Assembly (NCBI RefSeq): GCF_001039355.2
Contig: NW_019775422.1
Span: forward strand, 25,087-89,086
DNA: 64,000 bases
From: Lingula anatina
Taxonomy: Eukaryota; Brachiopoda; Lingulata; Lingulida; Lingulidae
Direction of reading: 5' to 3'
Below the pieces are notes generated by a model. The model searched no databases. It had not been told where the DNA came from and worked only from the letters and a program-made list of their open reading frames with translations. Every line of letters begins with the position of its first letter. The stretch's first letter is position 1. Positions 53,698 to 64,000 of this stretch are shown in pieces. Both the position numbers and the translations under genes were made by a program.

Positions 53698-56600
53698 TTA
53701 AGTTTTCGATGGGTTCTCGTAACAAATATCAACTTTGACTTCGCCGCACTCTTCGGTCGATTCGTCATCTTCGTTTTCTGAATCTGAGATGTCGCTTCCC
53801 GGATGATCGCTCGATGACGTGTGAGAGTCTGCGATTATTCCTGAATCGTGTTGCGTGTCGTCTGACTTGTCACTGGAGTCCTGCAGAAGAGATTTAAATG
53901 AAATATCTATTCCATTTTGAAATCAAAATATTTTAGATGTTCTTTATTGGAGAAGAATATGTTAATATCCGTTTCAACTATTACATCTATCACTGTTTTC
54001 CAAACAACACCGGATTCTTTTACTAAGCTCGTATGACCATACACAGAAGGTAACGGTATTTGACTTGGAGGGGACTTTTTAAAACACTATACGCCTGCGA
54101 AAGTCTTTTTTTTTTAATCCACGACCAAAATGTAGCCTGTATGCATTTCAACTACTTCTCTTTAACTTGCTGCTATATTTATTGATTGACACTTGTCAGA
54201 GATACTGTATCTTAGTGTGGACGTTAATTTTTTTCTACAACTTCAGTTCAAGATAGGTTTTATTTGTTTTAACATTTGATTGGGGGAGTAGCATTCGGCT
54301 TTACCTGTTTTAGCCGGCGCCACTTCGCTCTTCTGTTTTGAAACCAGGTTTTGACCTGAAAAGGATTTCGATGTACATATAACAGATCTCTTCGAAAGAA
54401 AAAATTAACTATAGTCATTGCGACAAGTGATTGCCAGACCATTAAGTTCTTCATACGGCAACCGAGAAACGTAGACTTATTACACTTTTCTCTTTCAAAA
54501 GAAGTATATGGTCACTAGAACTGCTAAACTATCTAAATAACAAACACTTATGTCGCTAAGAATTAAAAATTCATTGAACAAAAGCAATGGCATAGTAATA
54601 AATTACTCCTCCTTGTCAGCGATGCCCCTTCTTATCCACTACGTGGGGTTTCAAGTAAGTTCCACGGCTATAACGTCCGAATTGGTCAACATTTATTTCA
54701 ATTGAGACTTATTAGACGTGATCAAAATAATAGAGGTGGGCCTAATCGGAAGCAATAGAGAAGTTAATTTTCTTCAATGTTGTTCTTTTCTCGCGAAGAA
54801 CTGTCAAGCATCGCCCCCTAAATAAATTCCATCTACAAAAGTTCCCTGTGTAGGGCTCTATCACGCTGACGATTACATTTCAATCAATTTTCTGAGTAAA
54901 CAGAGAGACTGAAGATCAAATTTAGGATAGGTAAGATAAGTTCGACATTAAATCTGGTCGCATAATCTGGTCGTCGTTGAGCCCCCTGTGTTGTCGGGTT
55001 GCTTTCCTAACCTTCATTTCGACCAAACTTGCTGCTCACAGAATATAGTGAATTCACTTCTTTATTAAATCCGCAACACAAAAATGGATCGCGAAAACCG
55101 TGCCTTAATTCATCAGAACAGTATCTTAATTTTATAACGTGATTATTCGTCAATATCGCGGATTTGCAATGGGAGAAATTCTATATGCTTTTATGGTATC
55201 GTGCTTTCAAGGTGACACTTAAACTGAACTTAATGTTTACGATACACCTGTTTGTATTGTATTACTTTTCTTACCTGTCTTTCAGTCAGTTGTAAAACTT
55301 TGGCTAATCTTTTCCTCTCGGGAGGCGACAGGTATTTTTGACTTTCAAACTTCTTTTCCAATTCCACCGTTTGGTCGTTTGAAAACCGTACTTGTCCACC
55401 TTTCCGTTTGTGAAGACTGCGTTGCATAAATGGATTCCAGAGAAATGGGGCTGCTTTTGGCGGAACTGAAGCAAAAGGCAGAAAAAAAGCTATTAAAACA
55501 TTTCGAAAAAAAGTACACCAAAAGCAATAAACAGTTGCCTATTGGTTAGTCACCACCATTTATATCTATGTTTTCTATCTGTTTTGAAATTAAAATAATT
55601 TGTAAAAGCACAGTGGTTTCCGCTATGTTTATCCAAAGTATTTTGCACTCTGCCCCTCCGTCTTCCCTTTCACCACGGGGTTCACCCGCTGTAATCACAA
55701 TCTTATCTTGACTAAAATATGGTGCATCAAAAATTAATTTTTGGATTAAGTTTGATCCTTTAACGAGACAAAGAATCCATTATTCTTAAGGTGGCATTTG
55801 AAGTGATTGATTTTTAAATCATTTCGCATCAAGTTAAATGCAATTAGGGGGAGACCGGGGCAGACTGGCGCCCATAGACCGCCTCGTCTCTGCCTCATAA
55901 GGAATTGTGAAGGATATCCTGCACGACAAGGCATAATATGCGTAAAACTCTGATATTAAAAAAGCTTCTTTTATTTCTTTAATTGATTCTAGCTCTTTTT
56001 TCATTATAACCAATTTCTCCCAATATTCCCGTATCCAGAAACAAGTATGTCTGTCAAACAAAGGCTAAACTAAAAATATCTATGATTTCACTACTCGGTG
56101 AATTTCTATTCTCTTAACGCGTGGATTTTTTATTTGTTCTGTGTTCTTTTTTATATTCTTGCCTGTCTGCATTCACTTATAAGTACGTTTTCTAAAGATC
56201 CCACACTCGCTAAGTCGATGTAGTCGCTGACATAAAATTTTCTTTCTTTTAAGTGGTGCTTACTTAACTCGGTCATAAAATCGCGCGTTTCCTGAATCAC
56301 TAGTGTGTCTGAAAAATGAACAACCTTACTCTCATATCCTGACCAATATCTCTTTTAGCATATTTCCGTGGTTATTTTATCTTAGCTTATTTTACGATCA
56401 ATCAGATTGCAGTGTTTTCCGGCTTCGTTATTGTATTGGTTACATTGTTAGCTGTCGACTGCCAATTAAAGCACTCTTAAATGGATACATCGTTGGGCTG
56501 AGTGTAGTTTTTTGTTTACAAAATACCAAGAATGTCTTCTATCTGTGTTGACTGGGCGGTGTGTATCGCTTTAATATTGAGCGACCAATTAGTTGAAACA

Positions 56601-58938
56601 ATACCGCAAGACATTTTTAGCAGCATGCGGAAATTTGGCAGTCTTTTTAAATATATTTTAAAAGCATGCCCTTGAAGCGCCCATAAAACAAATCAAACAT
56701 TTTGGGCACTTGGCGCTAAGAAGTATCGAGCAATTTTAAGACCAATACCGGGGACGTTTTTGGACAAATAGTAGGCTACGTCATTTCTCTCACTAACAAC
56801 AGAGGCATTGTTTTCAATCACGAGGCACTAGGCATCGAACGATTCTTCCGACTGTCCCAGCAATTCCTCAATCTACTAGCTATCAAGCTCTTACACGTGG
56901 TTGTTGGATGTTTATGGAGGAAACCTCCACTTGTCGACACAAGGAAACGTAGGAGGCCTGGCCGACACAGATAAGACACTACAAACCAAGAGCGTGATGT
57001 TTTTAGAAGTGTTGGAAGAAAATAAGCACAATTGTTTAGTGTGTTCCGCTTTATCTCCCAAACGATTGGCTTGTTTCCCTTTTATTTAAAACAATAAAAA
57101 AATGAGTGGTAACCATAATCTTTGTTCAACTTTCTTTTATCATACGAAGACACGAGATGCGTCATTGTATCATATATCAGTTTCGCGTTTTGTTTTTATC
57201 AAGTAATGAAAAAAATTCTCTAAAAGATGGAAAAATAGGGTAATAGACCAAAATGTTCTGTTCTGTAAAAAACGAATAAATATTTGCCTATAGTAGTACG
57301 GCTATTTCGGGTAAGTTGAAACTAGTCTTCTTATATAACACAAATTGGCCTATGAAATGAAACCTTTAAAGAAAACTCGAAAAGAATACTTAAATAAAAC
57401 AATTGTACTTTATTTGATATTTATTGATTTATCATTGAAGCTCTAGATGCCAGACATTTTATTCTTTTATTGCCTGTGCGATATTACTCCAACTTCGGAA
57501 TTCATGTGATATTTTTGATTTACACCCATACGCACCTATTTTTCTTTGATATATTAGAGTATAAATAACTATTTCATTCATGTACATGCATTATACATGT
57601 ATTTCAATATGTTGGCCTGCTTTTAACACGTTCATAAATGCTAACAAAAGATTTTTTGCCCTTGTCTTTTAACTTTAAATAAGTTTGCTGTTCGAGCAAC
57701 AGGGGGTTCCAGCCTTTGTACTTAGGCGAACCAGGAAAGAGCAGTATTTGACATATTTGTTGTTTGTCGTGACGGGAAGAACTAGAGAAGATAACCCTTA
57801 ATTTGTAAAAAAAAAAAGCTCATATAAAATCAATAATTCGCCTTGTGTCTGTGACCTTTTGAAACAAAGCACTACAGCTGGCTTATAAACGAGGAAAAGG
57901 TCAAACGGAAGACATGTATATTTGGTTCAATATCGGCGTGTGTGCGATAAGTGGCTCAAAACATAGTGTAATCTGGTTTCATAGGCAAAGCTAAAACTAA
58001 CCATTATTTTTGAATGGTTTAATTTTGCTTGCTTGCTTGTAAATCATTTTTGATGAATTTAAATTGAAACAAGTTAGTTAACCGAAAAGTCATACCTGTT
58101 AAACAAAACTCTGTATGCCACATGTTCGAACACCGAGAAAAGTAAATTGACTTACACTGGCTACAAACAATTTTTTGATTTTTTGCAATTATGATAAAAA
58201 TCCTATAGCAGCATGTTATAGAAACCCTTCAATTGATCTTATATGGATGGTAATAACTTCAAAAGAAAAATAAATTAAAAAAAACAATGCAAGAATACCC
58301 CTAACTTCAAGTTAAATTAATCAGGACACAGAACACTAAAATGGATACCTACATTGCAGCCTACCTTTCGCCAGTAGCCCTTGCCTCTCGAACAGCGTTT
58401 GTGCATAGTCGAGTCGTGGGTAGGTGAGGGAATAGAAAGGGTTCCCTAGTCCGTTAGCAAACCCAGACGGCAGCCCATTAGAATACCCCGCAGCCGCGTG
58501 CGCCGCCAGGTAGGAGCTGGCTATTGGGTTCATTGTCTCATAGAGGGCCGTGGGTTTATATACGCCCCCGCCAAGCCCTGGGGAACTCGGCACGTGCACA
58601 GTGAGCGGAGATGTTTGCAACGCCGCTGGGTTGACTGGAGTCGGTCTTGCAGGGTTTTGTGGTGTGGCACTGGTGCTGATCCCAGTGTTATTGTTTATGT
58701 TCGCACTGTTTCCACTGCTGGCAGTGGACACCGCAGAGGACGTTTTCGTTCCAAGAATGTCATCTATCATGAACGAAGAGGAGTGTGCTGGGGTGTGTTC
58801 CCTAAAAGCCCCTAGTCCGATGGGTGGGGAGCCGCTGAACGTGTGTAGGTGCAGGCCGGCCGGCAGTGGCTGGGGTGCGTAGAATGCCGTCGCGTAGCTG
58901 CTGGCAGGGTCCCCATGGGGGATAGGGTGCAACATCAT
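53698..58938 (-). CDS. Hhex: Hematopoietically expressed homeobox transcription factor
   Basis: Four exons on the minus strand: 58938-58365, 55465-55275, 54355-54305 and 53880-53698 (TAA), giving 332 residues against about 270 in vertebrates; the extra length is in the N-terminal part. The N-terminal proline/alanine-rich region has an EH1-like repressor motif (FMIDDILG, about 56-63) that binds Groucho/TLE in the family. [18 protein letters not shown] leads into the homeodomain (about 214-272) with [20 protein letters not shown] and [16 protein letters not shown]; residue 50 is Gln. Helix 3 is on its own 51-bp exon. The tail is acidic ([11 protein letters not shown]) as in vertebrates. Hhex is a nuclear repressor in anterior endoderm and blood or vascular development. 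Two adjacent ATGs start the frame. CATTTTAG upstream near 58990 could be a 5'-UTR acceptor. Confidence 0.96.
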
Positions 58939-61900
58939 CCTGGTGAGATATCCTTAATGATGATGACGACGACCGGTATAAGTAGCTTCTCCGTCTAAAA
59001 TGTAATACAGAAATGGAATAAGTGAGTTTATAATTTATAAATCACGTGCGCTCATTCGAAGTGTTTGTCATGGCTCTTTTGGCACTTGACTGTGAAGCTT
59101 GTCATCGGGCGAGTTATCATTTGAACCGGATAGGGAAAGAGTCATTGCATATCAGTTGACATGTGGGTGAGTCAAGTCTGCAAAGTTCCCCTACCATAGA
59201 GGCATGCACAGCGCTTCTTCACTGAACGCCACTGAGTGCAGAGGCTCTTATTTACGAAGTCCGGTTTGGACCGTGTCGCGCTACATGTGCCTTTTCATGT
59301 AACTATTGCGTCCTCTTATCTCGCGAATTCTTAACTTGACGTGGAATATTTTGGGTAGCGTGGTTGCCGGCTTAATTGCCTAGTGTATTATACCGGGCTA
59401 TCTTTAACAACCAGAAACGTGTACCGTTCTCACCACTTCAAGTGGCAATGTGCGATATGAGGATGAATGACACTGCACTTCAGAGGGGTGACAGCTTATC
59501 AAAACGCTTCACGTCTTCTTAATTACCACAATGAGTGTGCAACCGTAAAACAATACTAACATCTCTCCTGCCATTCATGCTATTTCAGCGCGCCTATCGG
59601 AACTCATAGTTTGGTGCAGCCCATGAAATGTTCATGTCAAACCGAAGCCACGCCCCTTCTGGGGCTGTCAATCGACCTGTCCACGTCAATCCTAATATGC
59701 TTTCTTTTCTAATCCCTAGGAGGAGCAAATTGCCTTAGTTGTTAGAGACCCAATATACACTAACTTATGTTAATCAGATTGTTTGCTATACTCCCGCTAT
59801 GGCTCCGCCTCTAAACAATGATATCCAGTGAGATGATAATTTTGCGTTCAATAACTTGTTGGTTTATTATTGACTATTTAACACGACTCACTGTCCAGAG
59901 GACTTCAATAAGCAGTGCAGAAACTGTGTGAAAATCAACAGTTTTTCTTTGAATAGATTTGAAAATTGAAAGAAAATCAAGAGTTTAGACATCTGACTTT
60001 TTACTCTTGTTTTGACCATATAATACTCTAGTTTACTTATATTATATAAACTTGCATCGACTGCAGAATAATGTTCACGATTCTCTGCAATTGCTTTTCT
60101 CAACGAAAAAAATGACACGTGACTTAATTAAAGAATTAACAAGTGTGAAAGCGACACCCTCTCCACGATTATCACCGTGTGCACTCAAATTCAAATTACA
60201 CGATATCTCTCCTATCATTGTCTTTAACCAACTTGTAAATCATTACCCTTTTTCTATCAACAACACCGCTATTTTTATTCATAAAATACCACACTCATCA
60301 GACTTGGGTCCTGCTAATTTAGGAGCAGTAGCCATAATGTACGATGTGTCTACCGATAGCAAAGTGAAACAATTTATTCTATATTCGAAACAATCAGTTT
60401 ATCACCGATTATCGTTGTGTCAACAATTAAAACAAGCGTGTTTAGGTGTTGTATCACGGGGTGGAAACCGATTGCGCCCGGTGGCATCAAATTAATTGCA
60501 TGTGAATTCTTACCTCCCCTCGTTAAGATTGGTAATATAAATAGCAAATGATGCTCTGTTTAATTTAATTTTTTTCCTTGTTCATTGTGCAAAGTGCACC
60601 TTTAGAACAGAAATATCTCCAAAAAAGATCAAATCGACAGCTGTTATTCAGTGATCACTGCAATCACTAAGATATACGAGAATTTGCCATGTGATTACTT
60701 AGGTTGGAAATACTGAGGTCGCTATTACCGCAGCTCGAACGAGGAGCGTAGTTTCTTCACCTTGGAGAAGCGGGTCTTAATCGCACCGTGATGAGAAATT
60801 ACCAGTCTGCCTATAGCTCTATCTACCTTGGGTGATTAGCTCTATAGACTTCTCTTGATATACAGGTTTAAGAGCGGTGGCAGACAAACTTATCAAAGCT
60901 TAATTTATTAGGTTTATGTTTGCCACTGGCGCCAGCGCGGCTTGACCCGACTTCGGATATATGTTTGTACACCTTTTGCAAAGTTGTGTGTTTAGCTCCA
61001 ATGGTTAACTCCTATGTGAGTGATAGTGTTTGTTTTCTCATTATGGCCGCGAAACTGTATACTATTACATATGTTCTGTCATTCAGCTGTAAAGGCAATG
61101 ATTCTGGCAAAATATTTGATTTTTTACACGGTATTGATCCTTTCACGTCACGTCAAAATGACACATCCCAAAGATCAATTGACAGGCATTTCGCGGTCAA
61201 TTTATTACGCTGTCTTTTAACGTGCCCCTGTCATACTACGAAAATATTTTGAGCTTCACTTAAACCATCACAGAACAAAACCACAAAGCACGACCTCATG
61301 TTTTGAAAATTTCTTAACTTTGTGACTTAAGAAGTCGGGTTAAACCTCGACGACGTTTACTAAGCAAATCGCAGACAATTAAGAAGCGTTGCTTAATGAC
61401 TTTGAGGAAACAATATTTTCATAAACTATTGTTGACCGTCGGATGAGTGGGTACTTTACAGAACCAACAACTTCTGAGCGTAGGGGCTAAACGTTTGTCA
61501 CCCGGCGCCTAACACTTCACGCCTTTGTCCATCTTGAAAGGGCAGAGGAAAAGCACACCTCGTTGACAAGCTTAGAGGATTGGCTTATGGCAGGGTGGGG
61601 CATATCAGAAAAATTTTCTTTAAATTTCGATGCTGAAAAAATATTAGACATTGAAAGTAAAAAAATGTACAAAAATATTCATGCATTAAGACGACAATTT
61701 TGTTCGAATACAGATAGTGGAATATTTCAAACATTTTGCATGTGCAATTTTTATGCTTTTTCTAAATTTCGACAAGTGCCCCCGTCTAATCCGAGCTCGC
61801 GTCGCGCGGGTCGTTGTGAAAACGTCAGCTTGATTCAAGTGGTCTCGCTAGTTGACGGAAAAGGTTAATCAGATAGAACAACGGGTTAATTAAAGGTAAA

Positions 61901-62639
61901 TTTAGCTTTATATAATGCTGAATAATAACGAGTGCTTCCGTGAGTGTTCGCCAATTTGAAGAGAATACTTGACTCGCAATAAAGTGGCTTCCGAGTGGAC
62001 AGGCATTCAAAGTAGTGAACTTGGCCATCTTAGATAAAAGTCCCCTCTTCCTCACCTGGTGAATTATCAGATTAGAAAAAAACAATGACAAAATTTATTA
62101 AACGGCATTGATAATTTTTCGCTTGTCATTGATTAGGAACAAATTAAGTGAAAGATATTGGTTTCCGGGTGAGAAAAATCAATCACATCCATTTGCCTTC
62201 ATCAAATTAATTAATAATACATGGCCCGTAATCTGAAATTTGAATTTAATGGCATTATAGACATAACGGCGAATGTACTATCCAATCTAATCTGTCAGAA
62301 CAATAACGTTAATAGACAATTACATTTACGCATTATCGGGGTCTAGGGTCCTTAATCCTATTTCTTAATGATGCCTGGTCGATGGAGGTCCTAATCGAAG
62401 TGTTAAAGAGAAACAATGGAATACGATATACGTGTACTCCCACCGTTGTGAAGAAGATAAATTTCACTTAATCTTTTGTGAAAACTTGAAATACCAGTTA
62501 GCGTTTTCAGCCATTGTCCTATGTTCACAAGCATCACATTAAATATGTAGTTGTTGATTGGACGCTGTTTCATTCATATTTAGCTTCATATAAAGATATT
62601 GTTAGATCATAGTCATTGTAAAAGGTGCTTATATTGAAA

Positions 62640-62688
<49 letters not shown>

Positions 62689-64000
62689 GGGTTTTAAAAA
62701 CGTACATTGGATGTTGGCACAGAAAAATACAGGAAGCGCATTTTACTAACTTTTAACTTCCTCGACATACTCAAGAAATTTCAAGTACTCACAGCCTTTC
62801 TATATTTCGAATTCTAAATTCAAATTTACCCCCACCCCCCACCCCCACCCCGCCAAAAAAAATGATAACTGTTTTTTAGTCGAATGCATTTCTTTGCATG
62901 AGAAAATGACATTGTCAAGCAGCAGATACTTTATTATTCAAATGGAATATGAGAAGCACCTTAAAGGAAAATGAAGTTTAGGACAAAAAAAATGTTTAAA
63001 AAAATTTACCGACACTAGTAGTAATAAGTCAGGCCATTTCCCTTAGGAGAACTCTTACTTTTTCATTTCATTTAAAGTAGCAGTTCTAGAGAAAAACGGA
63101 AGACTTGATGAAGTTTTATCTTTACATATAGTGGTTCAATCGCTTGTTATTCTACTGTCATATCTATCAAAATAAAAGGATAAACACTTCCTGAACAATA
63201 TCGTGACGTCTTACTTTAAATCACAGTCAAGCTGCCTCGTTGTGGGTGTTGCTTCTAGTTCATATATCTGAAGTCAGTCAACTGATCAAATCTAAAGGAA
63301 TGATGTATTTTCCATTTCTGCATAAAACTTTAAAAAGTTACAATATCTCGGCGATATATCGTAAAATAACTACCACGAAAGTTTCGTATTCTATTAGTCA
63401 TAAACGGTAGCAAAGAGGCCCATATCAGCTACTGTGAAAAGGTCAAACTGAAGTTGGTGCTCCTATATCTCTTTATTCAATACTTATCCAAAAACTGACA
63501 AGCACTTAGATACCTAATTGATACGCGCATGATTCATGATTGCCACTACGATTCTCTCCAATTCAAGTGTCATTCTGCAATCATTACTCTGCTTGTGAGA
63601 AAGGAAGTTAAACAGTTTGTAAAAATGATATTTTAATTAGATATAGACGCACCATTGTTCCTTGCGCTGCTCCTGCACTTTACCGACCAATACTCTAAAA
63701 TGCTGACCGAAGTGAGAGAAGACTCTACCTGACCCACAGGGAAGTCTGGCCCGTGTCATGGCTGTCCTTTTACAAGACAGACTGGGTTATCAAAGTATAT
63801 AAACACATTAATTCCACAGCTATTAAATTCATCCGTGGCTTGTCAACAAACTAGACCTACCTGTAGTTGAAAACCTCGTGTCTGAAAACTCTAGTCCGCT
63901 ATCAAAATAATGGTCGTCGAACCTGGCAGCAGACATCGACGGGTTATCATTTCAACTTGTTCACGATGACATTATCAGGATCATTGCGCTTTAATTACTG
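58939..64000. other. Hhex 5' flank; no other gene recognised
   Basis: About 5 kb upstream of Hhex, with fewer clear transposons than elsewhere. It includes CCACTTCAAGTGG (59433-59445, palindromic NK2-type site) and a 148-codon open frame at 60052-60495 of no known family. There is an (AAT)n run at 62641-62688 and a C-rich run near 62828-62851. Developmental enhancers are expected near such a gene, but none can be proven here. Confidence 0.4.
62641..62688. repeat. (AAT)n microsatellite
   Basis: About 16 uninterrupted trinucleotide units in the Hhex 5' flank. Confidence 0.95.

Noticed and set aside
58498-58882. Two plus-strand open frames of 105-110 residues
   Set aside because: They are antisense shadows of the GC-richer Hhex exon 1.

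Overview
This window is animal genomic DNA. It is AT-rich, full of introns, and crowded with short inverted-repeat transposons, microsatellites and decayed retroelements. No operons, tRNAs, rRNAs or CRISPR arrays were seen. The protein sequences resemble vertebrate orthologues, including a clear Hhex homeoprotein and Mfsd10. Together with the repeat content this suggests a marine invertebrate deuterostome. A hemichordate (acorn worm) is my leading guess, but the sequence alone does not settle it.

Layout, left to right. (1) 984-6096, + strand: last seven coding exons of a glucose-6-phosphate 1-epimerase-like (D-hexose-6-phosphate mutarotase) gene; its 5' exons lie outside the window. (2) 8117-13993, +: an eight-coding-exon TM6SF1/2-like membrane protein with one apparent base deletion in its last exon. 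(3) 17603-22867, +, and 24280-35942, -: two arsenite methyltransferase (As3mt) genes, tail to tail. They share nine coding exons with identical intron phases, and exons 1-8 have identical lengths. (4) 40995-46544, -: complete Mfsd10-like major facilitator transporter, 12 coding exons. (5) 53698-58938, -: complete Hhex homeobox gene, four coding exons. The flanks of Hhex (46.5-53.7 kb and 59-64 kb) show no convincing other gene.

The most interesting locus is the As3mt pair. Copy A keeps all four arsenic-ligand cysteines of the family and a cysteine-rich tail. Copy B has replaced the fourth cysteine (human Cys206 equivalent) with glycine and lost most of the tail cysteines, while all its exons stay open. 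Similarity between the copies is patchy: exons 2 and 7 are nearly identical in DNA while exons 1, 5 and 6 are well diverged, as expected for gene conversion between inverted copies. Copy A also uses a GC splice donor where copy B uses GT.

Other notable structure: several complete MITEs with readable target duplications (TTAA, TA, TAA and 5-bp types); a 5'-truncated LINE with a 12-bp target duplication; a TM6SF intron filled with degenerate copies of the preceding exon end and splice donor; a 59-bp duplication that copies the Mfsd10 exon 9 donor; and a 51-bp (17-codon) minisatellite. Apart from Hhex as a developmental regulator, the genes encode metabolic or membrane housekeeping functions, and I see no evidence that they act as one pathway. 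All exon limits were read by eye from GT(GC)-AG sites, phase continuity and remembered family sequences; no alignment or search was run.
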